This document shows positions 9,616 to 18,826 of a stretch of 59,456 bases of DNA, one piece after another (the stretch's first letter is position 1; the number at the start of each line of letters is the position of its first letter). The translations under genes and the position numbers were made by a program. The notes beneath the pieces were generated by a model. That model was not told where the DNA came from. It was given only the letters and a program-made list of their open reading frames with translations, and did not search any database. The stretch is from an uncultured Verrucomicrobiota bacterium (GTDB lineage Bacteria > Verrucomicrobiota > Verrucomicrobiia > Limisphaerales > UBA9464): NCBI GenBank assembly GCA_903910585.1, contig CAIWAH010000106.1, positions 1 through 59,456 on the forward strand. The letters run 5' to 3'.

Positions 9616-10511
9616 AAATCAGACCGCTTGAGTTGTCGGAGTTCTGTCCTCGCTTCGACAAGCCTTCTACGAGCGCTTAGCTCGCGAATGTGCCCCGGCG
9701 TGGTGCCGCAACAGCCGCCCACAATTTGTGCCGGCCACGTTTGGGCGTATTGCAGGTAACTCTCCGGATCGACGGCGTCCGTGTTGATCCAGCCGTCCTT
9801 CTCGTCGGCGTAGCCAATGTTGCCATAGGCAATCAGCGGAAAATCGGGGCCGCAGATCGCCCGCAACTCGGCCAGTGGTTTGGCCAGCGTGTGGGCCGGG
9901 CCGCAGTTGACGCCGACGGCCTTCACGCCCAGCGGCATCAACAGCTCAGCGGCAACCGCCACTGACTCGCCCGACAGGATTCGGCCTTCGCAGTCGCACA
10001 CAAAACTGACCCAGGTGGGCCGGCCGGTGAGCGTCGCCAATCTGGCCGCGATGACGGCTTCCCGAATTGAAGTCATCGTCTCGATCAACAGCAGATCAAC
10101 GCCCGCTTCCACGAGATGTTGGATGCGCTCGGAGTGCTCGGCGCGGCATTCGTCATCGGGCGGCACCAGGTCGGGGCGATAACAATCCTCCAGCGGGGCC
10201 ACCGAGCCGGCTACTTGCGCCGGTTGGCCAGATGCAGCGACAGCCTCTTGGGCGGTCGCCACCGCACGCCGGGTCAATTCGCGTGCGTCGTGCCCTTTGC
10301 CCGCCAGCGCACGGCGATGGGTGCGAAAAGTGTTGGCGGTGAGGATGTCCGCGCCCGCGTTCAGGTAGTCCCGATGGACCTGCCGCAACACCGCCAATCC
10401 GGCATCCGTGGTGAGCGCATTCGCCGACCACAACGGCAAGCCGGTGTCCACTCCGCGCCGGTTCAATTCCGTGCCGGTCGCGCCATCCAGCAAGAGAAGT
10501 TCGCCCTTCAT
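9612..10511 (-). CDS. Homocysteine S-methyltransferase family protein
   Basis: A 299-residue cytoplasmic TIM-barrel enzyme of the Pfam homocysteine S-methyltransferase family. The N-terminus LLLDGATGTELNRRG and the zinc-ligand cysteines in GVNCGPAH and the C-terminal GGCCGTTPGH are all present. Relatives transfer methyl groups from S-methylmethionine or betaine to homocysteine, or form the first domain of MetH; the size fits a stand-alone MmuM-like enzyme, but the methyl donor cannot be assigned. The ATG at 10511 overlaps the stop of the YdjY-domain gene by 4 bp. A cytoplasmic C1 enzyme inside a run of exported proteins is odd and may simply reflect operon packing. Confidence 0.88.
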   Translation of the reverse strand: MKGELLLLDGATGTELNRRGVDTGLPLWSANALTTDAGLAVLRQVHRDYLNAGADILTANTFRTHRRALAGKGHDARELTRRAVATAQEAVAASGQPAQVAGSVAPLEDCYRPDLVPPDDECRAEHSERIQHLVEAGVDLLLIETMTSIREAVIAARLATLTGRPTWVSFVCDCEGRILSGESVAVAAELLMPLGVKAVGVNCGPAHTLAKPLAELRAICGPDFPLIAYGNIGYADEKDGWINTDAVDPESYLQYAQTWPAQIVGGCCGTTPGHIRELSARRRLVEARTELRQLKRSDL

Positions 10512-11446
10512 GGGTTGCCGTTTCCAGCGGGGGATTGGTTGGTCTGTGCGGCTTTCGCTTCCGGCAGACGTTGCGGGCGAAGTCGCAGGGTGACGTTGTA
10601 ACCAACGGCCGGCAGGTGAGTGGGGTCAACCTGCCACTGGAGCGCGTCGTTGGCCTGGCTGTGAATCGCCGGCAGGCAAAGCAGCTCGTCGCCGAAGGTC
10701 GAGAGCGAGATCACATTTCCGCTGTCGTCGCTCAGGTAGCGGCGTGGCCCCGGCCCGTCGCCATGCAAGAGTGAGCCGGCAAAGAGAAAGGTGTGCGTGG
10801 GGAGCTTTGGTTCTGGGTCCGCGGAAGCAGGGGCCGCGGACTTCGGGCGAGAACGAACGATGAAATCGCTGATGGGGCGCTCAGCCCATTTCCCTCCCTC
10901 GCCCCTGAGCACCAAGGAGACGTCCACCGGACCGCCACGGGGCGGAACGTCAATCCAGCGCTCGGCTTGATCACCCAGCTGCTGGCGCGTCGCCGGACTT
11001 CCCGGTTTGGCACCCAGCAGCAGCAGCGCCGCGTGAATGTGCATTGGCTTGGCCCCGATCACGACGATGGACTCATGTTCCTTGGTCCCTTTGGTGCAGG
11101 CCACCAGTTCCAGCAGTCCCCGCCGGAGGCACACGGACGCCTCCACATCCACGCAACGTTCCTCGAGGTTGATCGCGAGGCCGGGAAACTTGAGTTTGCT
11201 CACCGCGACCGCGGCAGAGGAATCGGCATGCCCCCCGGCCCATGCGGGCCTGTTGGTGGACAATGAGTCGGGGGTGAGCTCGGCGGCTCCGAGCACGAGG
11301 CCAGGCAGCGCCAGCGCCGCCAACAAGTTCGGGAAGCCTACTGGCCGGATGCCGGGTGCCGGTTTGTCCCCTCGTGCCGCGCCCGCTGCGGGAGGATTGC
11401 CGTAGTCGGCCGAAGCTCGGCCGTGCTGGTTGGCGGGGCGAATCAT
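10508..11446 (-). CDS. YdjY-domain protein
   Basis: The 312-residue product carries a conserved block near residues 115-180: short beta strands, then KEHESIVVIGAKPMHIHAAL and LLLGAKPGSPA, the pattern of the YdjY domain found in PVC bacteria, for which no function is established. The ATG at 11446 follows the upstream stop by 2 bp. An N-terminal hydrophobic stretch (FPNLLAALALPGLVLG, about residues 38-53) may be an export signal with an unusually long n-region, so a start further downstream is possible. The family often occurs near PDZ or HEAT proteins in this phylum, as here (inference). Confidence 0.7.
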   Translation of the reverse strand: MIRPANQHGRASADYGNPPAAGAARGDKPAPGIRPVGFPNLLAALALPGLVLGAAELTPDSLSTNRPAWAGGHADSSAAVAVSKLKFPGLAINLEERCVDVEASVCLRRGLLELVACTKGTKEHESIVVIGAKPMHIHAALLLLGAKPGSPATRQQLGDQAERWIDVPPRGGPVDVSLVLRGEGGKWAERPISDFIVRSRPKSAAPASADPEPKLPTHTFLFAGSLLHGDGPGPRRYLSDDSGNVISLSTFGDELLCLPAIHSQANDALQWQVDPTHLPAVGYNVTLRLRPQRLPEAKAAQTNQSPAGNGNP

Positions 11447-11448
11447 GA

Positions 11449-12648
11449 TCACGGCATCCTCCACTCCAGCATTTCCAGCGTCATCAGGGCGTAGCAGGTG
11501 GCGAGAATGGGGTCCGCTTCCCACCAGCGCGGTTCGGGATTCACCCATGAGCCGTCGGCCTGCTGAAGCTTGAGCAGGCGCCCCGCGACCTGGTCCCGCC
11601 AGGGAACTTCCGCGCCATCGGACAACTTCAGACGCTCCTCCCCGGAGGCGGTCAGCGCTTTGGTCAGCAAATGCAGGTAATAGAAATAACCCTGCTGCCC
11701 CATTCCGGGATTCTCCTCGAGGGTGTAGTTTGCCCGCAGCCAGTCCTTCACCGCCACCACCCGCGGATCGTCTTGGCTCAGCTTGGCATAGAGGTAACTC
11801 AACAGGCCGCCGTAGCTCATGCTGCCATAGCTGCGCAGGGCCACTCTTCCCGTCGCGGAGTTGGTGACGCCGCCCGCCATGCTGTGGCCGGGGTAATAGA
11901 AGAAACCGCCCCGGTCCTTCGGGTCCGTCGACACGCGGTCCGAAGTGTTCGTGCCCGGCAGGTTTTGGCAGTTTTCCAGGAAGCGCACCACCGCCTTCCA
12001 GTCCAAGTCCGGCACGGGCGAGACCGCCGCGGGGAAATCCTTCGGAAACATTGTCTCGGAAGCCCGCATCGCTTCGATGGCCACCAGGGTGTTGTTCATG
12101 TCCGAGTGCTGATACTTGCTGCCGTAGCCCACTCCTCCGTCAAAGGGCGTGTCATTCGTGCCTTTGACGCCCAGGTCGATCTGGGTGCCGGCGAGGAATT
12201 CGCGGGCCTTCACCATCACCGGCAGGAAATTCGTGTCCGCGGCCGCGGTCAGCGCCATCAGCGCCAGGGAGGTGTTGTAATTCGCCAGCCCGGCTTTCTG
12301 GATGGAGCCATCGGGCCTCACACAGGAGAGCAGGTAATCAAACCCCCGGTTCATCTCGGAAGTGCGGCTCCGCCGAAACCTTTGGGTTGGCTCCAGATTC
12401 ATGGCCGTCAGGGCCAGGGCGGTGACCGCCGGTTGATCGGGCGTGGACCACCAGCCGTTTGAATTCTGGGCCTTTTGGAGGAAAACAAGGCCCCGCTCAA
12501 TGGCGGCGCGCACCTCCTGCCGGGTCGGCGCCTTGGCCGGCCCGGTCGGCGTGACCGGTTGGGCGTTTAAGCACAGGCAAAAGCCGCAGAACACGCCTGC
12601 GAGGATGAAGAACTTGAGCGGTCGCGGTGCGGCGGTGGCGACCCACAT
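11449..12648 (-). CDS. Exported alpha/alpha-toroid (squalene cyclase/prenyltransferase-like) repeat protein
   Basis: A 399-residue protein from the ATG at 12648; an in-frame ATG at 12744 would add 32 residues. Starting at 12648 places a lysine shortly before the hydrophobic stretch FFILAGVFCGFCLCL, a good signal peptide. The rest has repeated QxxNGxW-type helices (LQKAQNSNGWWSTPDQPAVTA, FDYLLSCVRPDGSI, LLKLQQADGSWVNP, YALMTLEMLEW) typical of the terpenoid cyclase/prenyltransferase toroid fold. The DxDD cyclase motif is not seen, so cyclase activity is doubtful; exported homologues are common in PVC bacteria and uncharacterised. It heads the minus-strand run and diverges from the AraC-type regulator. 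Confidence 0.8.
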   Translation of the reverse strand: MWVATAAPRPLKFFILAGVFCGFCLCLNAQPVTPTGPAKAPTRQEVRAAIERGLVFLQKAQNSNGWWSTPDQPAVTALALTAMNLEPTQRFRRSRTSEMNRGFDYLLSCVRPDGSIQKAGLANYNTSLALMALTAAADTNFLPVMVKAREFLAGTQIDLGVKGTNDTPFDGGVGYGSKYQHSDMNNTLVAIEAMRASETMFPKDFPAAVSPVPDLDWKAVVRFLENCQNLPGTNTSDRVSTDPKDRGGFFYYPGHSMAGGVTNSATGRVALRSYGSMSYGGLLSYLYAKLSQDDPRVVAVKDWLRANYTLEENPGMGQQGYFYYLHLLTKALTASGEERLKLSDGAEVPWRDQVAGRLLKLQQADGSWVNPEPRWWEADPILATCYALMTLEMLEWRMP

Positions 12649-12801
12649 TATCCCGAAACCCACCGCGCCGCGCAGGCACCGCGTGAGGTCCCTTACCGCC
12701 GGGGCATGCCACCCGGCGTGGGCGCGGGAAGGATGTGCTGTCATGGGACAGGTTTTACGTTTGGCCCCGTCCGCCGTCTTGGAGTTGAATGACAGCCAGC
12801 C
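12649..12801. promoter_or_regulatory. Divergent control region of the AraC-type regulator and the minus-strand operon
   Basis: Up to 153 bp separate the likely starts of the toroid gene (12648) and the regulator (12802). Both transcripts must begin here or just inside the annotated N-termini. I see no strong -35/-10 pair and no obvious operator repeat, so this is a positional call only. Confidence 0.35.
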
Positions 12802-13566
12802 GTGAAAACTCGCCCAGTGAAGCAGCTCGCCGCCGCCGTTCCCGGCGTGCCGGCGCCGGTGGACGTCGCGCTGTTGGAAAGCCTCTTTGACCAGGCGCCG
12901 GACGTGGCGTTCTTCATCAAGGACGCCGCCGGACGGTATCGGGTGGTCAACACCTCGCTCGTCGAACGGCATGGATTGCGCCACAAGTCCCAGGTGCTCG
13001 GCAAGCGACCCAGCGAGATCTGTCCCGGTGAGTTTGGCCGCATCCCCGCCGCGCAGGACGCCGCCGTGTTGCGGACCGGACGCCCGCTCCTGGACCACCT
13101 CGAACTGCACTGGTCCACCCCGCACAAGCCGGGCTGGTGCCTCACCACGAAGCTGCCGATGCGCGATGCCGCCGGGAAGATCATCGGCCTGATCGGCATT
13201 TCGCGGGACGTGCGCGCGCCCATCGGCACCCGCGAAATCCCCGTCGAGTTCGCCGCCGCCCTGGAACACTTCGAGAACCACCTCGCCGAGCCGGTCACGC
13301 CCTCGGCCCTGGCCCGGCGCGCCCAACTGGCTCCGCCCCGGTTTGCGCGCCTGCTGAAACGCTTCTTCGGCCTCACCCCCAGCCAGTTCATAGCCAAAAC
13401 CCGCGTCGCCGCCGCGTCGCGCCTGCTGCGCGAGACGGAGCAGTCGGTGGCCGGCATCGCAATGGCCTGCGGTTTCTACGATCACAGCGCCTTCACCCGG
13501 ACCTTCCGGGCCGTGACCGGGGTGACGCCCACGCAGTTTCGCGCGGGTTGGAGCGCTAGGCTTTGA
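12802..13566 (+). CDS. PAS-domain AraC-family transcriptional regulator
   Basis: A 254-residue DNA-binding protein starting at GTG 12802. Residues about 25-140 are a PAS sensory domain (FDQAPDVAFFIKDAAGRYR, then GLIGISRDVRAP). Residues about 150-250 are the double helix-turn-helix of the AraC family, with the signature region MACGFYDHSAFTRTFRAVTG near the C-terminus. It is transcribed away from the toroid gene and the operon behind it, with only 57-153 bp between start codons, so it is the likely regulator of that operon (inference from position). The PAS ligand is unknown. Confidence 0.9.
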   Translation: MKTRPVKQLAAAVPGVPAPVDVALLESLFDQAPDVAFFIKDAAGRYRVVNTSLVERHGLRHKSQVLGKRPSEICPGEFGRIPAAQDAAVLRTGRPLLDHLELHWSTPHKPGWCLTTKLPMRDAAGKIIGLIGISRDVRAPIGTREIPVEFAAALEHFENHLAEPVTPSALARRAQLAPPRFARLLKRFFGLTPSQFIAKTRVAAASRLLRETEQSVAGIAMACGFYDHSAFTRTFRAVTGVTPTQFRAGWSARL

Positions 13567-13728
13567 CCCTGTCAGCGGTTCGACCTCCGACGCCTCGGAA
13601 TTGGGCTGATGCCGGCAGCCGGTAGGCGCCGCCCAGCACAAACTTCCACCGGTAACCCTTTTGGTCAGATAACGAAATCGGTAACAGGGCCAAGGAACGC
13701 AGCCTTGCCGAGACACAGAACGAGCAGC

Positions 13729-16269
13729 CTATCGGCTACGCGCCCGAAGCAGCGCTGTATTGGACCCGGAGGGCAACTGAACCTGCCTTGGACCGGTAAT
13801 GGACACCCCTTCCGGGCTCCACAGTGCAAGGTCCGTGGTCGTCTCAAAGAGCAAATCCGCCGCATTGGCTCCGGCGAGAGAGAATTGGATGCCACCGTTT
13901 TCCAGAACGACCGGATCGAAGAAGAAGATTCCGTCGCGGATGATGATGGTCCGATCAGTCGATACGGGAAGGAATTGGATATCGCCGGCCTGAGTCGCCC
14001 GAACCGTGACAGTTCCAGGCTTGGAGGCGAACAATTGATTGCCCTGCACTGACGCAGGTCCGGCTACCGGGGAATAGTTTACCGGCAGCGCGCTGGCGAC
14101 GCTGGCTGTCAGGGAGAGTGGCGAGTCCAGGGTAGATGCCAGCCTGGGTGGGCTGAAATCCAGCGCCTGGGTAATGCCTTCCCGCAGTTGGATCGTCCAA
14201 AGCCCACGCCGAGAGTCCGCTACAAAGGCCCGGTCGCCGGTCACCTCCAAGTCCCAGGCCCAGCCGGTGAATCGGGATGCTCCCATCTGCGCCAAGGTTA
14301 CCGGGCCGCCCGCATCTACCGCTTGGAGTCCGGCTTCACCCGCGGCCACGAAGGCGGTGTTGCCAGCGACCCACAATCCATAGCCGTTAAGGACCGAGTC
14401 GAACTGTTCCAGCAGCACGGGACTGGCGGGCTGGGAAACGTCGTAAACCCGGACTCCTGCGGGCCGGAAGCCTGCGTAGAGCCTGGAACCAATCTTATGA
14501 ACTGAGCGGACCTCTGCTCCAGGCGCCAGCGTGGTCACCAGGAAAGGCGCGGCCGGATGACTGACATCCACAATGTGAACCCCACCGTTGCCGGCGGCCG
14601 CCACATAGGCATAGCCGCCATCCACGGTGACCTCGTCCAACGCCCCGGGCAGGGTGAGCTGACTCACCCGCCGCGGGTTGGCGGGTTCCGTCACGTCATA
14701 GATTTCAAGGTTGCCGTAATAGTCCACCACATAGGCACGGTGAGCGGCGACCTCAATGCTGCCGAACGAGCCTGGTCCCCCGGGAATCGCCACCGCCGCC
14801 GTCCAAACCGGGTGGGCTGGATCGCTGATGTCCACGATCTGCATTCCGGGGTTACATCGCACAAAGGCATGCTTCCCGGACACCGAGACATCGGTCGAGA
14901 ATCCCGGGAGGGGAATCCCGCCGATCCGTTTCGCCCCGGAAGCGTGGCTCACGTCGAACACCTGCAAACCGCCCGCACCCGCAGCGACGAACGCCAGATC
15001 ACCCGCGACCATGACTGCGTGGGCATGCCCGACGGTATCGATGGCGCCAAGCCTCTCCGGATTCGCCGGTCGGCGGCAGTCGATGATCTGCAAACCGGAC
15101 TCGTTGCCGCCGACGTAGGCCGTTCCATTCATAACCTGGAAGTGGGCCCCGCCGAAGGTCGGCAGGATTCCAACCCGCGTCGGCGCAGCCGGCTGGCTGA
15201 CGTCCACCACGTGCACGCCGTCGTTTCCCAGGCTGCCGGCATAGACCAAGCCGTCCACGACTTCGACATGCATGAAGTCGCCCGGCCCGGGATAGCGGCC
15301 CAATTCCACGGGCTTGGCCGGATTGCGAACATCCAGCATGAGCACCCCGGCTCCACCCACGGCCAGATACGCGGTGCCCTGGTTCACGGCGACCTGGGAA
15401 CACGGGGCGGGAAAAACGCCCACGGCTACGGGCTTGTCCGGGAGGCTGAGGTCGTAGATCCGCAATCCATCCAGCCAGGTGGCGGCGAAAGCCCAGTTGC
15501 CCTCCACCCGCACGTCGTAGGCGCCAGCGCTATTGGGCAGAGCGCCCCGGACCACGGGATGGGCTGGGTCGCTGATGTCAACCGCCACGACGCCTGCGAA
15601 ATAGGCGGCCACGTAGGCCAAGTTACCGACGACCCGGACGCTATAGGCTGCCCCGAAGAACACTTCGCCCAGTTTTGCCGGAGCTGAGGGGTTGCTGACG
15701 TCAATGATTTCCAACCCGCCCGTGCCCATGTAGGCGAGGTTCCCGACGACTTGGACCGATTTGGCGTGGCCGACAGTTGGGTAGGCGCCCACGAACATCG
15801 GATTCGCCGGGTTACTCACGTCATAGATGGCCAACCCCGCGTCACCCTGGGCTACGTAGGCAAGGTGCTCGCGGACAAACACTCCCCAGGCCGGGCCTCC
15901 CTTGACCGCGGGCCATACGGCAGCGTCGGACAACTGCAGGGTGGAGCGGTTCACGACCAGGGAGGCGCGCGCAGGGCTGAATTGCGCGTCGCCCGCTTGT
16001 TCAGCGACTAACACCACCGTGCCCACGTTGGTGGCAGTGACCGTAGTTCCGGAAATGACAGCGGGGCCTCCTGCAACGCGAAAGGTCACCGGCAGACCGC
16101 TACTGGCCGTAGCCGCCAGGGGATACGGCTGCTGGAGTCGCAACACGGCCTCCGGAGCAGGAACGGTCCAGCCAATGGATTGGTTGGCGGCCTCAATCCG
16201 GCTGCAAACGACTGCGCATAGGGACAACACACGGATCACTTGGCCGGGGGCGAAGTTCGAGAGGTTCAT
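13729..16269 (-). CDS. Exported LVIVD-repeat beta-propeller protein flanked by Ig-like modules
   Basis: An 846-residue secreted protein (start at 16269; 16314 is possible). After the signal peptide an Ig-like module contains LAATASSGLPVTF and GDAQFSP. Then come about 13 copies of a roughly 42-residue repeat with the core GNLAYM...IIDVSNPSAP, the LVIVD repeat, which folds into propeller blades. A second Ig-like module with parallel phrases (LTASVASALPVNYSP, GDIQFLP) follows, so the propeller is bracketed by two copies of the same module type. No catalytic motif is visible; a surface binding or scaffold role is likely. It stands alone, convergent with the regulator gene and 114 bp downstream of the stop of no other co-directional gene than the PVC dehydrogenase unit's far side (69-115 bp from 16384). 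Confidence 0.82.
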   Translation of the reverse strand: MNLSNFAPGQVIRVLSLCAVVCSRIEAANQSIGWTVPAPEAVLRLQQPYPLAATASSGLPVTFRVAGGPAVISGTTVTATNVGTVVLVAEQAGDAQFSPARASLVVNRSTLQLSDAAVWPAVKGGPAWGVFVREHLAYVAQGDAGLAIYDVSNPANPMFVGAYPTVGHAKSVQVVGNLAYMGTGGLEIIDVSNPSAPAKLGEVFFGAAYSVRVVGNLAYVAAYFAGVVAVDISDPAHPVVRGALPNSAGAYDVRVEGNWAFAATWLDGLRIYDLSLPDKPVAVGVFPAPCSQVAVNQGTAYLAVGGAGVLMLDVRNPAKPVELGRYPGPGDFMHVEVVDGLVYAGSLGNDGVHVVDVSQPAAPTRVGILPTFGGAHFQVMNGTAYVGGNESGLQIIDCRRPANPERLGAIDTVGHAHAVMVAGDLAFVAAGAGGLQVFDVSHASGAKRIGGIPLPGFSTDVSVSGKHAFVRCNPGMQIVDISDPAHPVWTAAVAIPGGPGSFGSIEVAAHRAYVVDYYGNLEIYDVTEPANPRRVSQLTLPGALDEVTVDGGYAYVAAAGNGGVHIVDVSHPAAPFLVTTLAPGAEVRSVHKIGSRLYAGFRPAGVRVYDVSQPASPVLLEQFDSVLNGYGLWVAGNTAFVAAGEAGLQAVDAGGPVTLAQMGASRFTGWAWDLEVTGDRAFVADSRRGLWTIQLREGITQALDFSPPRLASTLDSPLSLTASVASALPVNYSPVAGPASVQGNQLFASKPGTVTVRATQAGDIQFLPVSTDRTIIIRDGIFFFDPVVLENGGIQFSLAGANAADLLFETTTDLALWSPEGVSITGPRQVQLPSGSNTALLRARSR

Positions 16270-16383
16270 GGGGACTTCGATTCGGACGCTCGCCAGAAAC
16301 ACGGGGGCGCTCAAGCCTGCAATCTAGGGCCGAAAACGGAACTCACCCCGGCCGCGGAGAGTGATTTGGCCACGATCCCACCG

Positions 16384-18702
16384 TCACTTCAACGATTGCA
16401 CAAATCGAACGAGGTCCACGGCCTGGTCGTCGGTGAGGGTGTCGAGCAGGCCTTCGGGCATGACGGACTGGCCATCCACGTAGCCGGCGACCTTGATGTT
16501 TTTGATGGGGATGACCTGCTGTGTGCCGCCGGCGAAACGCACGGTGAGGGCGTCGGCCGTTTCGTCGCCGAAGAAGCCTTCGTAGGTTTCACCGTCGGTG
16601 GTCTCGACGTGGTAGGTGCGGAAGACGCCTTCGATCGCCTGGCTCGGATCCAGCACGGACGTGAGCACGGCTTCCGTGGTGCGGTTCTTCGAGCCGGCGA
16701 GCGGCGGGCCGAAGCCGGTGCCGTCGTTGCGCGTGGAATGGCACCCCGCGCAGGTGGCCTGGAACAGCGCCTGGCCGCGGGCGAGGTCGGCCTTCGGCGC
16801 GGCGTCCACGCGCTGCACGAGCCGCGCGATGCGAGCGTTCACCTGGCGTTTCTCGGCGGGGTCCTTGCCGGGGTGACGGGCGACCACCTGCGTCCAGCGA
16901 CTGGACGACGGCGCGGCGATCTTGCCGCGGCCCTTTTCCTCGACCATTTGCAGGAGGAGATTCTGGAAGGCGCTTTCGTAGGTGCCGCCGGGGGCGAGGT
17001 AGTCGCGCTCCCAACCCTTCACGATGTCCTTGAGATTCGGCGCGGTGCGCCAGCGGCGGAGCCAGGCGAGGTGTTCGGCGGCGAGCGGTTCCGGGTGATC
17101 GCGGAAGAAGCGGAGGACTTCCCAGCGCACGCGGAAGGTCGGCTCGTCGTTGAGTTCCTGAAGCAGCGCGAAGGCGTCCTTGAGCGGCGGGCGCACGGTG
17201 GACAGCGCGCGGACGGCTTCGTGGCGGAGGTCCTCGCTGCGGCTGGCGAGCAGGTCGCGGTAGAGCGCGCCCTGGTAGTGCCCGAGGCCTTCGAGACACC
17301 ACAGCGCGTGGATGCGGAGGTCATCGGCCTGGCGCGAATCGCGGGAGAGGGCGGCCAGCGCGGGGATGAGTTCACGGGCGTTGCGCTGGACGATCTGGTG
17401 CCAGGCTGCGCGCATCTCCCAGGTGGAGGGCGACTGGAGGTGCTTCAGCAGGGCGCGGTTGGGCGCGGCGGCGACGTTGGGCGCGGTGCGGCGGTTCTGG
17501 CTTTCGTGGCGCACGCGCCAGACGCGACCGCGGGTCTTGTCGCGGGCGGGGTGGTTCCGATCAATCTCGTTGTGGGAGATGATGCGGTTATACCAGTCCA
17601 CGATGTAGAGGCAGCCGTCGGGGCCGAAGCGGATCGCGACCGGGCGGAAGAACTCATCGTCCGTGGAGACGAGGTCAGGCAGTTGCTCGAAGCGATAGAC
17701 GCCGTTCGCGCCGCGCGTGGCGGACACGGTGTTGATCTTCCGCGTGATGGGGTTCGCGACGAAGATCACGTCGTGCCACGGGTTCGGGAAGGAGCCTTCG
17801 CGGTCGTCGGAGATGGCCAGGCCGGAGAAGCCGGTGCCGCCGAGGCTGAGGTTCGGCGCGGTCGGCGGATGGTAGGGCGAATCGGGATGAACGAGGCGCT
17901 TGATGAAGCTCGGGTAAGTTGTGTCCGGCTCGAAGTGGACCAGGCTGTAGCCGAGGTCGTTCGCCTCGTGGATGAACACATGCCCGGTGCGGTCCTGCGC
18001 CCAGCACCAGATGTTGTTCAGGCCGGCGCCGATGACCTCGAGGTCCGAGCCGTCGGCCCGGAAGCGCGCGACGACGGTCTTGTCGAAGTTCACCTGCTTG
18101 CCAGTGGTCGTGACGGCGGTGCCGTTGTTAAGCACGCCCTGGGAAAAGACGATCCAGTTACCGGGCAGGAACTCCAGCTGGTGCGGCAGCGTGTGGGTGT
18201 CCTGCACGCCGAAACCGTGAAGGAGAACGGAACGACGGTTGGCGCGGCCATCGCCATCGGTGTCCTCGAGGAACAGCATCTCCGATCCCTGGGCGACGAT
18301 GGCACCGTTGCGATAGGGCAGCACGCTCATGGGCATGACCATGCCGTCAGCAAAGGTGCGGGCCTGGTGCGGGCCGGGCCCGAGCGGCTGGTCGAAGACG
18401 ACGACGCGGTCGCGGCCGGCGGACTTCCAGACAGCCGGGTCCTGGTCGCGGGGATACTCGGTGGCGGTCATGGACCACATCCGGCCAGCGTCGTCGAACG
18501 CGATGTTGATCGGCTTGGGCAGGCCCGTTTCCTCGCTGGCGACCAGTTCGACCGTGAAGCCGGGCGGCACAGTGAACGAAGCGCGCTGCTCGGCCGGCGT
18601 GCGGGGCTGGGCCTCGGCGTTGTTGCCGGTCTTGAGCGGTTCGGCGGCAAAGGCCAGCGCGGCGAGACACATTCCGGCGGGCAGGGCGAAGGCGGACTTC
18701 AT
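16384..18702 (-). CDS. PVC-type membrane/periplasmic dehydrogenase with HEAT repeats and cytochrome c
   Basis: A 772-residue exported protein from the ATG at 18702 (MKSAFALPAG signal peptide). Order: a PVC-type NHL-like beta-propeller dehydrogenase domain (FTVELVASEETGLPKPINIAFDD onward, to about residue 400), a helical HEAT-like section (about 410-590), a c-type cytochrome domain with CAGCH, and a C-terminal heme-binding domain with VLDPSQAIEGVFR, YEGFFGDE and SVMPEGLLDTL. Such proteins are numerous in Planctomycetes and Verrucomicrobia and are thought to oxidise sugars in the periplasm, but substrates are unproven. It diverges from the cupredoxin-like gene, separated by 124 bp. Confidence 0.88.
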   Translation of the reverse strand: MKSAFALPAGMCLAALAFAAEPLKTGNNAEAQPRTPAEQRASFTVPPGFTVELVASEETGLPKPINIAFDDAGRMWSMTATEYPRDQDPAVWKSAGRDRVVVFDQPLGPGPHQARTFADGMVMPMSVLPYRNGAIVAQGSEMLFLEDTDGDGRANRRSVLLHGFGVQDTHTLPHQLEFLPGNWIVFSQGVLNNGTAVTTTGKQVNFDKTVVARFRADGSDLEVIGAGLNNIWCWAQDRTGHVFIHEANDLGYSLVHFEPDTTYPSFIKRLVHPDSPYHPPTAPNLSLGGTGFSGLAISDDREGSFPNPWHDVIFVANPITRKINTVSATRGANGVYRFEQLPDLVSTDDEFFRPVAIRFGPDGCLYIVDWYNRIISHNEIDRNHPARDKTRGRVWRVRHESQNRRTAPNVAAAPNRALLKHLQSPSTWEMRAAWHQIVQRNARELIPALAALSRDSRQADDLRIHALWCLEGLGHYQGALYRDLLASRSEDLRHEAVRALSTVRPPLKDAFALLQELNDEPTFRVRWEVLRFFRDHPEPLAAEHLAWLRRWRTAPNLKDIVKGWERDYLAPGGTYESAFQNLLLQMVEEKGRGKIAAPSSSRWTQVVARHPGKDPAEKRQVNARIARLVQRVDAAPKADLARGQALFQATCAGCHSTRNDGTGFGPPLAGSKNRTTEAVLTSVLDPSQAIEGVFRTYHVETTDGETYEGFFGDETADALTVRFAGGTQQVIPIKNIKVAGYVDGQSVMPEGLLDTLTDDQAVDLVRFVQSLK

Positions 18703-18826
18703 GTGGCGTGCGGCCAGCGTGTCACTGCTTCCGGCCGGGGGCGAAGGCGGAAATCGGGCGGCCTGGGAATCGCCCAAGCCAGTCGGGACTTGCAGGCCGG
18801 GCCAGTCGGCCGATTCTCCGCGCGCC
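18703..18826. promoter_or_regulatory. Divergent intergenic region between dehydrogenase and cupredoxin-like genes
   Basis: The 124-bp GC-rich gap must contain both promoters if neither gene has an internal one. No convincing -35/-10 pair is visible. Shared control of the two redox genes is an inference from layout. Confidence 0.35.

Noticed and set aside
12745..13716. N-terminal extension of the toroid gene across the AraC-type regulator
   Set aside because: The regulator has clear PAS and AraC motifs on the plus strand, while the extension has none.
13567..13728. Possible attC-like or repeat sequence with CGGTAAC copies between convergent genes
   Set aside because: Only two short imperfect copies and no stable stem or T run; nothing beyond chance.
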